This document shows positions 13,665 to 21,824 of a stretch of 24,951 nt of DNA, in pieces. Numbering within the stretch: position 1 is the stretch's first letter; each line of letters opens with the position of its first letter. Source of the stretch: PFL42 sp964492235 (GTDB lineage Bacteria > Chloroflexota > Anaerolineae > Anaerolineales > E44-bin32); assembly GCA_964492235.1 (NCBI GenBank), contig CAZBJQ010000025.1:1-24951 (forward strand). Direction: 5' to 3'. A program made the position numbers and the translations under genes. Below the pieces are notes generated by a model that was not told the DNA's origin, made no database searches, and saw only the letters and a program-made list of their open reading frames with translations.

Positions 13665-15596
13665 ATGGCATCGGTGGACTCGGCTCAAGACATTGCGCGG
13701 CGGCTGCCGTCTCTCCTCTCCCGGGTGCAGAAACCCGGGCGGTATACCGGAGGGGAACTGAACCAGGTAGTGAAGGACTGGGAGACTACCCCGCTGCGGG
13801 TGGCTCTGGCCTTTCCGGACATCTACGACCTGGGCATGTCCAACCTCGGCTTGGCCATCCTGTATGACATCCTCAACCGCCAGCCGGACGTACTCGCCGA
13901 GCGCGTCTACTCGCCATGGGTCGACATGGAAGCCGAACTGCGGCGTAACGGCCTGCCGCTTTACTCCCTGGAGTCCAAGCACGCCCTATCCGAGTTCGAC
14001 ATTGTCGGCATCACGCTGCCCTACGAGACGCTCTACACCAACGCCCTCAACATGCTCGACCTTGGGAGAATCCCAATCCGGGCTTGCGATCGCCACGAGT
14101 CCGATCCGCTGGTGCTGGCCGGGGGACATGCCTGCCTGAATCCAGAGCCGATGGCCGAGTTCGTCGATGCCTTCGTAATCGGAGAAGGCGAAGACGTCAT
14201 GCTGGAGATCGCGCGCCTCGTGGCCGCCTGGAAGCGGACCGGCGCCAGCCGTCCCGCCCTGTTCCGACGCCTGGCCAGCGTGTGGGGCGTTTACGTGCCG
14301 TCCCTGTATGGTGTGACCTACGCTGCGGACGGTGCGGTCGTAGATGTGTCCGCCCGAGAGGCCGACGTCGCATTCCCGGTCTTGAAGCGAATCGTTCCCA
14401 TCCTGCCTCCTCCGCCGACGGACTTCATCGTTCCCTACATCGACGTCACCCACAACCGGATCCCGATTGAGATCATGCGCGGCTGCACTCGCGGCTGCCG
14501 CTTCTGCCAGGCCGGGATGATCACCCGGCCGGTGCGGGAGCGGACAGTGGTTGAGATCGTCGAGGCGATCGAGCTCTCTTTGCAGGCGACGGGCCTCGAA
14601 GAAGTCGCCCTGCTGTCGCTGTCCTCGTCCGACTACGACCAGATCCTGCCGCTGGTCCAGGCGGTCGCCAGCCGGTTCAAGGATCGTCACTTGAACATCT
14701 CGCTGCCATCGCTGCGGATCGAGTCCTTCTCGGCTGAACTGATGGACATCCTGCAAGCTGAGTCCCACCGCAGCGGGTTCACCCTGGCACCGGAAGCTGC
14801 GACCGAGCGCATGCGCCAGATCATCAACAAGCCGGTGAGCACAGCCCAGGTCCTGGCAACGGCTCGCGCCATCTACCAGCGCGGCTGGCACACCATCAAG
14901 CTGTACTTCATGATCGGGCACCCGAGTGAGACGTTGGAGGATGTGCAGGCGATCGCCGACCTGTGTGGAGCTGTGCTGGCGATCGGCCACGAAATTCAGG
15001 GCGGACGGGCCCAGGTCCATGCCGGTGTCAGCACGTTCGTGCCGAAGCCGCACACCCCGTTTCAGTGGGTTCCTTGTGACACGATCGAGCAGATCCGCGC
15101 CAAGCAGGACCTGCTCAAACGCCGGCTGCGCGGCAATGGGCTGAGGATGACCTGGACACGCCCCGAGGAAACCATGCTGGAAGCCTGGCTCTCGCGCGGC
15201 GACCGGCGTTTGGGAGAGGTGATCTTCCAGGCCTGGAAGAACGGCGCGCGTTTCGATGCCTGGAAGGAGCACTTTGACAACGGCGTCTGGCAGGAGGCCT
15301 TCGCCAGCGCCGGTCTCGAGCCTGCCTTCTATACCCATCGCGAGCGACCGATCGACGAGACCCTGCCCTGGGATCACATCGACGCCGGGGTGAAGAAGAC
15401 CTTCCTGACAGAGGACTACCTGATGAGCCAACAGGGCCGGACGCGCGTCGATTGCCGCAATCGCTGTTTCGCCTGCGGCATCCTGCCCAAGTACGCCCAC
15501 CTGCGGCGAGAGCATCCGGGTGAGGTCTGGGAATGCCCCGAGGTCCGCTCTCCCAGCCGCCAGCCCAGCCTGATCCTCTCCGTCGAGGCAATCTGA
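13665..15596 (+). CDS. B12-binding-like radical SAM protein, TIGR03960 family
   Basis: The 643-residue protein is an uncharacterised radical SAM enzyme. The N-terminal ~200 residues (VALAFPDIYDLGMSNLGLAILYDILN, then GGHACLNPEPMAEFVDAFVIGEGE) resemble the cobalamin-binding-like Rossmann domain common in this class. The [4Fe-4S]/SAM motif is C274-TRG-C278-RF-C281, followed by a TIM-barrel core. The C-terminus carries additional cysteines (RVDCRNRCFACGIL and WECPEV). The frame is open from 13248 across the tRNA region, but similarity begins at the ATG at 13665, which follows the promoter. The ribosome site (GGGG) is weak. It is immediately followed by its usual partner, a DUF2344 protein, which is often fused to it in other species. 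The substrate is unknown. Confidence 0.9.
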   Translation: MASVDSAQDIARRLPSLLSRVQKPGRYTGGELNQVVKDWETTPLRVALAFPDIYDLGMSNLGLAILYDILNRQPDVLAERVYSPWVDMEAELRRNGLPLYSLESKHALSEFDIVGITLPYETLYTNALNMLDLGRIPIRACDRHESDPLVLAGGHACLNPEPMAEFVDAFVIGEGEDVMLEIARLVAAWKRTGASRPALFRRLASVWGVYVPSLYGVTYAADGAVVDVSAREADVAFPVLKRIVPILPPPPTDFIVPYIDVTHNRIPIEIMRGCTRGCRFCQAGMITRPVRERTVVEIVEAIELSLQATGLEEVALLSLSSSDYDQILPLVQAVASRFKDRHLNISLPSLRIESFSAELMDILQAESHRSGFTLAPEAATERMRQIINKPVSTAQVLATARAIYQRGWHTIKLYFMIGHPSETLEDVQAIADLCGAVLAIGHEIQGGRAQVHAGVSTFVPKPHTPFQWVPCDTIEQIRAKQDLLKRRLRGNGLRMTWTRPEETMLEAWLSRGDRRLGEVIFQAWKNGARFDAWKEHFDNGVWQEAFASAGLEPAFYTHRERPIDETLPWDHIDAGVKKTFLTEDYLMSQQGRTRVDCRNRCFACGILPKYAHLRREHPGEVWECPEVRSPSRQPSLILSVEAI

Positions 15597-15597
15597 C

Positions 15598-16251
15598 GTG
15601 TCGCAGGCGGAGGCCAGATTCCGCTATCGGATCTGTTTCGCCAAGACCGAAGCCATGCGGTTCACGGGCCATCTTGACCTGCACCGTGCCTGGGAGCGCG
15701 CCTTTCGCCGGGCCGGGCTCCCGCTGGCCTACGGCCGTGGCTTCACCCCTCACGCCAAGATCCAGTTGGCGTGCGCTCTCCCCCTCGGCTTCGTCGGTGA
15801 GCAGGAGTTGATCGACGCCTGGCTCGAACAACCGCTGGATCCGGAGGAAGTGCTGCGCCGACTGCGGGCAGCCGCGCCTCCAGGGATCGACGTTCGCGCT
15901 GCCCGCTCGATCACCACGGAGGAATCATCCCTCCAGCAGCAGGTGGTGGAAGCGGACTACGAAATCGATCTGCCAGAGGGCGTAGGCCCTTCTGAAATCC
16001 ACACCCGCCTGTCGGAGCTCCTGGGGCAGCCGTCGCTTCCCCGGGTGCGCCGAGGCAAACCGTATGATCTCAGGCCGTTGATCCAGTCGGCCGTGGCCGA
16101 ACTTTGTTCAGACGGTCTCACGCGGCTGCGGCTCCGGCTGTTGGCGAAGGAGGGCGCCACCGGAAGGCCCGAAGAGATCCTGGCCGCCTTGGGTGTAGAC
16201 CCGGCCCTGGCATTGATTCGGCGCCTCAGGCTCCACCTGTCTGAATCCTGA
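15598..16251 (+). CDS. DUF2344 radical-SAM-associated protein, TIGR03936 family
   Basis: This 217-residue protein starts with the family pattern YRICFAKTEAMRFTGHLDLHRAWERAFRRAGLPLAYGRGFTPH (residues about 9-51), in which the FTGHLDL and FTPHAKI stretches are conserved. The start is GTG at 15598, one base after the stop of the radical SAM gene, so the two are translationally coupled. Proteins of this family occur next to or fused with the TIGR03960 radical SAM enzyme; a joint role in modifying RNA or a ribosome-related target is only a guess from their common genome context. The gene ends 161 bp before a convergent gene. Confidence 0.9.
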   Translation: MSQAEARFRYRICFAKTEAMRFTGHLDLHRAWERAFRRAGLPLAYGRGFTPHAKIQLACALPLGFVGEQELIDAWLEQPLDPEEVLRRLRAAAPPGIDVRAARSITTEESSLQQQVVEADYEIDLPEGVGPSEIHTRLSELLGQPSLPRVRRGKPYDLRPLIQSAVAELCSDGLTRLRLRLLAKEGATGRPEEILAALGVDPALALIRRLRLHLSES

Positions 16252-16412
16252 AGCGGGGATACAGCGCAAGACGGGGCTACCCCTGAAGTCCGCTGCCGCG
16301 ATAGGCTAACGAGACACGTCGCCGCTGTCTGCTTCTTCGAGCCGGTGTTGAGACACCGTCGTCTCGTCCCCCTGGCGGGAGCGACTCCAGAGGGTGGTGG
16401 CGCGCAGAGCGG

Positions 16413-16748
16413 CTAGGCGGGGAGTTTGAAAAAGTTCATCAGCTTCATCGCCAGGCCCAGGTCCCCCTTCAACTTGACTTTGCCTTCGGCGAAAGCCCCC
16501 ATGGCATTCACCTTGCCGGTGATGATGTCCAGGTAGTCCTTGGAATCGGCTGAGAGCGTCAGGATCGGGGTCTCGGCGGTTCCCCTTTCTGTGGTGCACG
16601 CACCGTCCTTGATGGTGACGATCCAGTCTCCGCCCTGGTCTCCGGACAGCTTGTATTGGATGACCGCCGACACACCCACGGCCTTGTCCGGCAGGAACGC
16701 CTTGGGCATCAGGCCCATCAGCTTCTCGATCGTCAGTTCGTCTGCCAC
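16413..16748 (-). CDS. SCP2 sterol/lipid-carrier domain protein
   Basis: This 111-residue protein is a single SCP2 domain, a fold with a hydrophobic tunnel that binds fatty acyl chains, acyl-CoAs or sterols. Typical features are VIQYKLSGDQGGDWIVTIKDG, then LTLSADSKDYLDIITGKVNAMGAFAEGKVKLKGDLGLAMKLMNFF, where the GKVKLKGDLGLAMKL ending is diagnostic. The start is GTG at 16748, with GGAGG upstream at 16754-16758; the open frame extends further into the thiolase gene. It is the last gene of the beta-oxidation operon, 13 bp after the thiolase. In animals the SCP-x protein joins a thiolase and an SCP2 domain in one chain, so this pair is its split equivalent and the protein probably delivers acyl-CoA substrates. 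Confidence 0.9.
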   Translation of the reverse strand: MADELTIEKLMGLMPKAFLPDKAVGVSAVIQYKLSGDQGGDWIVTIKDGACTTERGTAETPILTLSADSKDYLDIITGKVNAMGAFAEGKVKLKGDLGLAMKLMNFFKLPA

Positions 16749-16761
16749 AGCTACCTCCAGG

Positions 16762-17931
16762 TCAGTTGGTGTTTTCGAAAATACCGGCAGCCCCCATCCC
16801 GCCGCCGATACACATGGTGACCATACCATATTTCACTTTGCGGCGGCGACCCTCATAGGCGAGTTGAGTCACCAGCTTGGCGCCCGTGCAGCCGAGCGGA
16901 TGACCCAGGGCGATGGCTCCGCCGTTGACGTTCACCCTGGCAGGATCTAGCCCCAGCTCACGGATGACGGCCACACTCTGTGAGGCGAAAGCCTCGTTCA
17001 GTTCGATCAGGTCAACATCGGCCTGGCTGAGGCCGGCCCGCTTCAGGGCCCGGGGAATCGCCTCCACCGGCCCGATCCCCATGAGCTCGGGCGGGACGCC
17101 TATCACATCATAGGCAACGAAGCGCAGCAGCGGCTTGCATCCCCATTGCCTGACAGCCCCGCCGCTCATCACAACCACCGCCGCCGCGCCATCGGAAAGG
17201 GGCGAAGCGTTGCCTGCGGTTACCCGGCCATTTGGCGTGAAGGCCGGCTTGAGCGAGGTCAGTGCCTCGAGCGTTGTATCGCCGCGCACGAGCTCGTCAG
17301 TCTTGAACTCGCTCTCCCGCCAACCGTCCGGCGAAACGACCCGGACCGCGACCGGCACGATCTGCTCATCGAACATCCCGGCGTGCTGGGCTGCGGCGGC
17401 TTTGCGCTGGCTGTCGAGGGCGAACTCATCCATCTCCCGCCGCGTGACCCCGTACTTGTCGGCGACATTCTCCGCCGTCTGCCCCATGCTGACATAGGCC
17501 TCCGGCATCTCCATGACCAACCCGGGATGCGGGCTGATACGGAAGCCGGTCATCGGGACCAGGCTCATGCTCTCCACGCCTCCGGCGATGACGATGTCCG
17601 CCCCTCCCGCCAGGACTCGCTCGCAGGACTGGGCGATCGCCTGCAGGCCGGAAGCGCAGAACCGATTGACGGTCATGCCCGGCACCGAACTGGGGAAGCC
17701 GGAGAGCAGGCTCACAGACCGCGCCAGGTTCAGCCCCTGACTGCCCTCGGGGAAGGCGCAACCGAGGACGATGTCATCCACCAGGCTTCGGTCGTGATCG
17801 CCTGCCCGGGCCCAGGCCGCCTCGACGGCCGCCCTGGCCATTTCCTCGGGGCGGCACGTGGCCAGCGCCCCGCGCTTGGCCCGGCCGACCGCCGTCCGGG
17901 CCGCCGACACAATGTACGCTTCCCGCCTCAT
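16762..17931 (-). CDS. fadA: Acetyl-CoA acyltransferase (3-ketoacyl-CoA thiolase)
   Basis: Thiolase performs the last step of beta-oxidation, cleaving 3-ketoacyl-CoA with CoA to acetyl-CoA and a shortened acyl-CoA. The 389 residues carry all catalytic elements: the nucleophile C92 in NRFCASGLQA, H344 in GGAIALGHPLGCTG, and the proton-shuttling C374 in MCIGGGMGAAGIFE. NEAF is also present, so the enzyme should be active. The start at 17931 has AGGAGG with a 6-base spacer. It lies 75 bp after the multifunctional HAD/hydratase gene and 13 bp before the SCP2 gene. The acting direction is inferred to be degradative from the operon; the chain-length range cannot be read from the sequence. Confidence 0.95.
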   Translation of the reverse strand: MRREAYIVSAARTAVGRAKRGALATCRPEEMARAAVEAAWARAGDHDRSLVDDIVLGCAFPEGSQGLNLARSVSLLSGFPSSVPGMTVNRFCASGLQAIAQSCERVLAGGADIVIAGGVESMSLVPMTGFRISPHPGLVMEMPEAYVSMGQTAENVADKYGVTRREMDEFALDSQRKAAAAQHAGMFDEQIVPVAVRVVSPDGWRESEFKTDELVRGDTTLEALTSLKPAFTPNGRVTAGNASPLSDGAAAVVVMSGGAVRQWGCKPLLRFVAYDVIGVPPELMGIGPVEAIPRALKRAGLSQADVDLIELNEAFASQSVAVIRELGLDPARVNVNGGAIALGHPLGCTGAKLVTQLAYEGRRRKVKYGMVTMCIGGGMGAAGIFENTN

Positions 17932-18006
17932 GAACGTCCTCCTGGAGCAGCCGGGGCAGGCCGGCTGTCTCGGTTGGCTGTCCTTCGCCGCGCCGCCGAG
18001 GGGAGA

Positions 18007-20460
18007 TCAGTTGCGCAGCGGCTTGTTGTGCTGGAGCAGGTAGGCCATGCGCTCCTGCGTCTTCGGCTCACGGCACAGACCCAGGAATGCTTCCCGCTCC
18101 AGGTCCAGGACGGCCTGCTCGCTAACCCAGGCCGGCTCGGTCAGGTCCCCACCGCACAGCACCCAGGCCAGGGCATCGGCGATGCGGGCATCATGCGCAC
18201 TGGCCCAGCCGGCGGTCTTCAAGCCCCAGACCGCAGCCCGAAGCGCCGCCAGGACATCCCGGCCGGCGACGTAGATGCGCTCGGGCGACGGTGGGATATA
18301 GCCCTCGGCGACCATGGCCAGCGCCGTGCGCTTGGCTTGCGCCAGCAGGTGATCCCGGTTCATCACAATGCGATCCTGCCGGTCGAAGAAGCCGACCTCC
18401 AGCGCCTCGTGCGCCCCGGTGGCCACCTTGGCCATGGCGACCTGCTCGAAAACCTTGCGCAGCACGCTGATCGGATCGGCATCCGGGATGCGCATCACCG
18501 GGTTGACGACACGCCGCAACAATTCCTTGCAGCCGGTCCCGGCTGGGATCAGGCCGACGCCAGCCTCGACCAGTCCGATGAACGTCTCCTCCGCCGCCAC
18601 GCGGCGAGAGGCGGACATCACAAGCTCGGCGCCCCCACCGAGGGTCATGCCAAAAGGCGCAGCCACCACCGGCTTGGGGAAATAGCGCATGCGCAGCAGC
18701 CCGGCTTGCATGCCGCGGATCAATGCATCGACCTGCTCGAAGTCCCCTTGCTGGGACGCCATCCATAGGACGAAGATGTTGGCGCCGGCGCAGAAATGCT
18801 GCCCTTCGTTCCCGATTACCAACGCCTCGAACTGACCCTGCTCCGCCGCATCCAGGCCCCAGGCGAGCATGTCGAAGATGTCCTGGTCCAGCGAGTTGGC
18901 CTTGCTGTGGAACTCCACCAGGCCCACCTTGTCGCCCATGTCGATCAGGCTGGCGGAGAGGTTCTGGCGCTGCACCGCGCCGGGGCGGGACTTGTAGAAG
19001 CGGAGCGGCGCGGCGCGCGGGTCTGACTGGATCGGGACGTGGCGCTTCTCGGCCGGGCGATACACGGCTGTCGCCTCTCCGTCGGTTCGCTGATAGAAGC
19101 TGGCGCCGCCGCCGGCCAGCATCTGCTTGACCCAGCCGGCGACCTGGTAGCCATCGGCTTCCATCCTGGCCGCCGTCGCCGGTACGCCCAGCGCATCCCA
19201 GATCTCGAAGGGACCCATCTCGTGCATGCATCCCCAGCGGACCGCTTTGTCCACCGCCAGCGGGTCGTCGGCGATCTCCGGGATTCGACGCGAGGCATAG
19301 GCCAGGGCATAGGCGATCGTAGCCCACAGGTAGCGCGCCAGGCGCTGGGTCTCGGCGCTGGCCTCTGGATCGAGCGCTCGGCCCACGAGCCAACGCAAGC
19401 GCTCGCCGAGGTCTTCGATTTTCCGCCCCTTGCCCACCAACTCGAAGCGGGGTTTGCCAGGCGCCTCATGCTTCATCGTCTCGAGATTGAGCACCCAGAA
19501 TTCGCGTTCGCCCTTGTCCGTGACCACCTTCTTCGAGAACCCGACATCGGTCTTGTTCCCCAACCACTTGCGGTCTACCATGGTCTGGAACATCTTAGTG
19601 CTGGCAGGATGGCGCAGCACTTCACGTGACTCGTCTTGGGGAATGGCCTCATACAGGTTTTTCGAAACGTGGCCGATCACGTCGACGCCGATCAGGTCAT
19701 ACAGCCGAAAGGTCGCGGTCTTGGGGCGGCCGATCAATTCGCCGGTCAGTGCGTCGACCTCCTCCATGGTGTAGCCGTTGTCCAGCGCGTAGGCGATGCT
19801 GAAGGCACCGCTCAGACTGAGAAAGCGGTTGGCCACGAAGTTGGGCGTGTCCTTGCACACGACCACGCCCTTTCCCAGGCGATTCTCCGCCAGACCCACA
19901 AGCGCATCAAGCACCTCCGACCGCGTCTCCGGGAGGGGGATGATCTCCAACAGCTTGAGCCAGCGAGGCGGATTGAAGAAGTGCGTTCCAAGGAAGTGTT
20001 GGCGGAAGGCGAGGGATCTGCCCTGCGCCAAGTCGTGGATCGGGATCCCGGAGGTGTTGCTGGAGACGATGCACGTCCCCTTGCGGACTGTCTCGAGCCG
20101 GGCGTAGAGATCGCGCTTGATCTCGAGGTTCTCCACGATGACCTCGATGATCCAATCAGCTTCGACCAGTTTCTCGAAGTCATCCTCTAGGTTTCCCAGC
20201 GTCACCAGGCGGGCGGAGTCCTGGCTGAGGATCGCCGGTGGGCGCTGTTTGGCCACCGCCTTCCAGCCGTTCTCGACGACCCGGTTCCGCACTTCGCGGT
20301 CTTGCAGGCTTAACCCAGCAGCCGCCTCGGCCGGGCTGGGCTTGTCGGGGAGGATGTCGAGCACCAGCGTGGGGATTCCGACCCCGGCCAGCAGGGCGGC
20401 AATCCCGCCCCCCATTGTCCCCGAGCCGATGACGGCGGCTTGTTTGATCTGGTAGCCCAT
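18007..20460 (-). CDS. 3-hydroxyacyl-CoA dehydrogenase / enoyl-CoA hydratase fusion (FadN-like order)
   Basis: This 817-residue enzyme catalyses the two middle steps of beta-oxidation: hydration of trans-2-enoyl-CoA and NAD-dependent oxidation of the 3-hydroxyacyl-CoA. The dehydrogenase comes first, with the nucleotide-binding G12-S-G14-T-M-G17, SSNTSGIPI and H160 in GTHFFNPP. The hydratase (crotonase) part covers about residues 500-700, with the oxyanion-hole region HFCAGANIF and the two catalytic glutamates E612 (GGGAEL) and E632 (LVEAGVGLIP). This order is the reverse of E. coli FadB and matches FadN of Bacillus. A conserved helical tail follows. The start at 20460 has GGAGGG with a 6-base spacer. 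It follows the first-described acyl-CoA dehydrogenase by 82 bp within the operon. Confidence 0.94.
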   Translation of the reverse strand: MGYQIKQAAVIGSGTMGGGIAALLAGVGIPTLVLDILPDKPSPAEAAAGLSLQDREVRNRVVENGWKAVAKQRPPAILSQDSARLVTLGNLEDDFEKLVEADWIIEVIVENLEIKRDLYARLETVRKGTCIVSSNTSGIPIHDLAQGRSLAFRQHFLGTHFFNPPRWLKLLEIIPLPETRSEVLDALVGLAENRLGKGVVVCKDTPNFVANRFLSLSGAFSIAYALDNGYTMEEVDALTGELIGRPKTATFRLYDLIGVDVIGHVSKNLYEAIPQDESREVLRHPASTKMFQTMVDRKWLGNKTDVGFSKKVVTDKGEREFWVLNLETMKHEAPGKPRFELVGKGRKIEDLGERLRWLVGRALDPEASAETQRLARYLWATIAYALAYASRRIPEIADDPLAVDKAVRWGCMHEMGPFEIWDALGVPATAARMEADGYQVAGWVKQMLAGGGASFYQRTDGEATAVYRPAEKRHVPIQSDPRAAPLRFYKSRPGAVQRQNLSASLIDMGDKVGLVEFHSKANSLDQDIFDMLAWGLDAAEQGQFEALVIGNEGQHFCAGANIFVLWMASQQGDFEQVDALIRGMQAGLLRMRYFPKPVVAAPFGMTLGGGAELVMSASRRVAAEETFIGLVEAGVGLIPAGTGCKELLRRVVNPVMRIPDADPISVLRKVFEQVAMAKVATGAHEALEVGFFDRQDRIVMNRDHLLAQAKRTALAMVAEGYIPPSPERIYVAGRDVLAALRAAVWGLKTAGWASAHDARIADALAWVLCGGDLTEPAWVSEQAVLDLEREAFLGLCREPKTQERMAYLLQHNKPLRN

Positions 20461-20542
20461 GCCGATCCCTCCGTTCGCCCGGCGGCCGGCCGCGGCGGCT
20501 GACTCTTCAGCCGTCAGGCAGCAGAGCGAGAATCGCCCGAAC

Positions 20543-21796
20543 TCAGGCGAGTTCGTGGCGGCTGTAGCCGAGAATACGGCGTGCCACGATCAGCCGGTTG
20601 ATCTGCCCGGTGCCCTCATACAGGTCGTTGATCTTGGCGTCGCGGAACCACTTCTCGATCAAGTGCTCTCTCGAGTACCCGACCGGTCCAAGCAGTTCCA
20701 CGGCCTTCTGGGTGATCTTGACAACAATGTCGCCGGCCCGAACCTTGGCCATCGAAGCCTCGAGGTTGTTCGGCTTGCGTTCGTCCATCATCCACACGGC
20801 CTTGAGCACGAGCAGCCAAGCGGAGCGGAGCATGACCTCCATGTCGATCACCTCCCGCTCGATGTTGGTCAGGCGGCTGCGCGGCAGGCCGTAGCGGAGG
20901 ACGATCCCGCGCGCCTCCAGGATCTCCTTCAGCAGCTCGAGGGTCGCCCGAGCGACTCCCAGGGCGGAGGCCGCCACCAGCGGGCGGCTGGCATCGAAGG
21001 TGGCCATGGCGCCCTTGAAACCTTCGGTCGTCTTCTTCTCGATCTCCGGACTTCCCAGCAGGTTTTCGAACGGGATGCGGCAATCCTGAAGCACGACGGA
21101 AGCGGTGTCACTAGCGCGGATTCCCAGCTTGTGTTCTAGCTTGGTCACCGAGCAGCCCGGCGTCCCGGCTTCGATCACGAACGGCCTCACGCCCGCCCGG
21201 CCGGCAGACGGATCGATCGTCGCCCACACGACGATGAACCCCTGCGAATCCACCAAGGCCTTGTGACCGGCGGTCACGAAGATCTTCTCGCCGTTGAGCA
21301 CCCAGGAGTCGCCATCGCGCACGGCCGTGGTGCGGGTCTCGGCAGGCATGGCCGATCCTGCATGCGGCTCGGTCATGGCCATGGCGTCGAAAACCGGCTT
21401 CTCGCCGCCGAATCGCGACAGGAACCGCTGTTTCTGCTCGGGCGTCCCGGTGGCGGCCACGGCGGCTGCGCCCAACATGCCAGCCGGGGTGCACAGGTAC
21501 ATCCCGGCATCACCCCATGACAGGATCTCGGCTGTGTACGCCAGGCGCTGATAGCCGATGCGCGGGCCTTCCTTCTTCTCCGCCTCATCGCCCTTCTTCG
21601 GTTTGTCCCCGGTCGGCACAAAGGATCCGCCGCCCATCTGCTTGGTCGCATCGTGCATGAAGTTGATGTAGTCCCAGGGCACCTCGTGCTCGTGCTCATC
21701 GAAGTGCCGCGACACCGGCCGCATCATGTTCTCGGCCACCATCGTCATCAAGTTGACCGTGTGCCGGACTTTCTCTGGCATCTCGAAGCTGATCAT
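20543..21796 (-). CDS. Acyl-CoA dehydrogenase, subunit with catalytic Glu but no FAD Arg/Gln motif
   Basis: The 417-residue flavoenzyme oxidises acyl-CoA to trans-2-enoyl-CoA. It has the FAD/substrate signature MTEPHAGSAMPAETRT and the catalytic base E394 in LYEGTGQINRLIVARR. However, the region that normally reads RxxFGxPxxxxQ is altered: in LEARGIVLRYGLPRSRLTNI the Arg and Gln that contact the FAD of the neighbouring subunit are missing (Val and Thr at those places). A lysine- and glutamate-rich insert (DKPKKGDEAEKKEG) lies near residue 70. The start at 21796 has AAGGAAGG upstream. It lies 28 bp after a second acyl-CoA dehydrogenase with the opposite defect, so the two probably form one heteromeric enzyme. 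Confidence 0.93.
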   Translation of the reverse strand: MISFEMPEKVRHTVNLMTMVAENMMRPVSRHFDEHEHEVPWDYINFMHDATKQMGGGSFVPTGDKPKKGDEAEKKEGPRIGYQRLAYTAEILSWGDAGMYLCTPAGMLGAAAVAATGTPEQKQRFLSRFGGEKPVFDAMAMTEPHAGSAMPAETRTTAVRDGDSWVLNGEKIFVTAGHKALVDSQGFIVVWATIDPSAGRAGVRPFVIEAGTPGCSVTKLEHKLGIRASDTASVVLQDCRIPFENLLGSPEIEKKTTEGFKGAMATFDASRPLVAASALGVARATLELLKEILEARGIVLRYGLPRSRLTNIEREVIDMEVMLRSAWLLVLKAVWMMDERKPNNLEASMAKVRAGDIVVKITQKAVELLGPVGYSREHLIEKWFRDAKINDLYEGTGQINRLIVARRILGYSRHELA

Positions 21797-21824
21797 GGCT
21801 GCCTTCCTTTCAGGACGACGCCGG

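Noticed and set aside
13986..15515. 509-codon open frame on the minus strand opposite the radical SAM gene
   Set aside because: Antisense shadow of a clear gene with no recognisable motif.
17146..18768. 540-codon plus-strand open frame over the thiolase and HAD/hydratase genes
   Set aside because: It spans two recognised genes and their gap on the opposite strand; composition is that of a GC-rich antisense frame.
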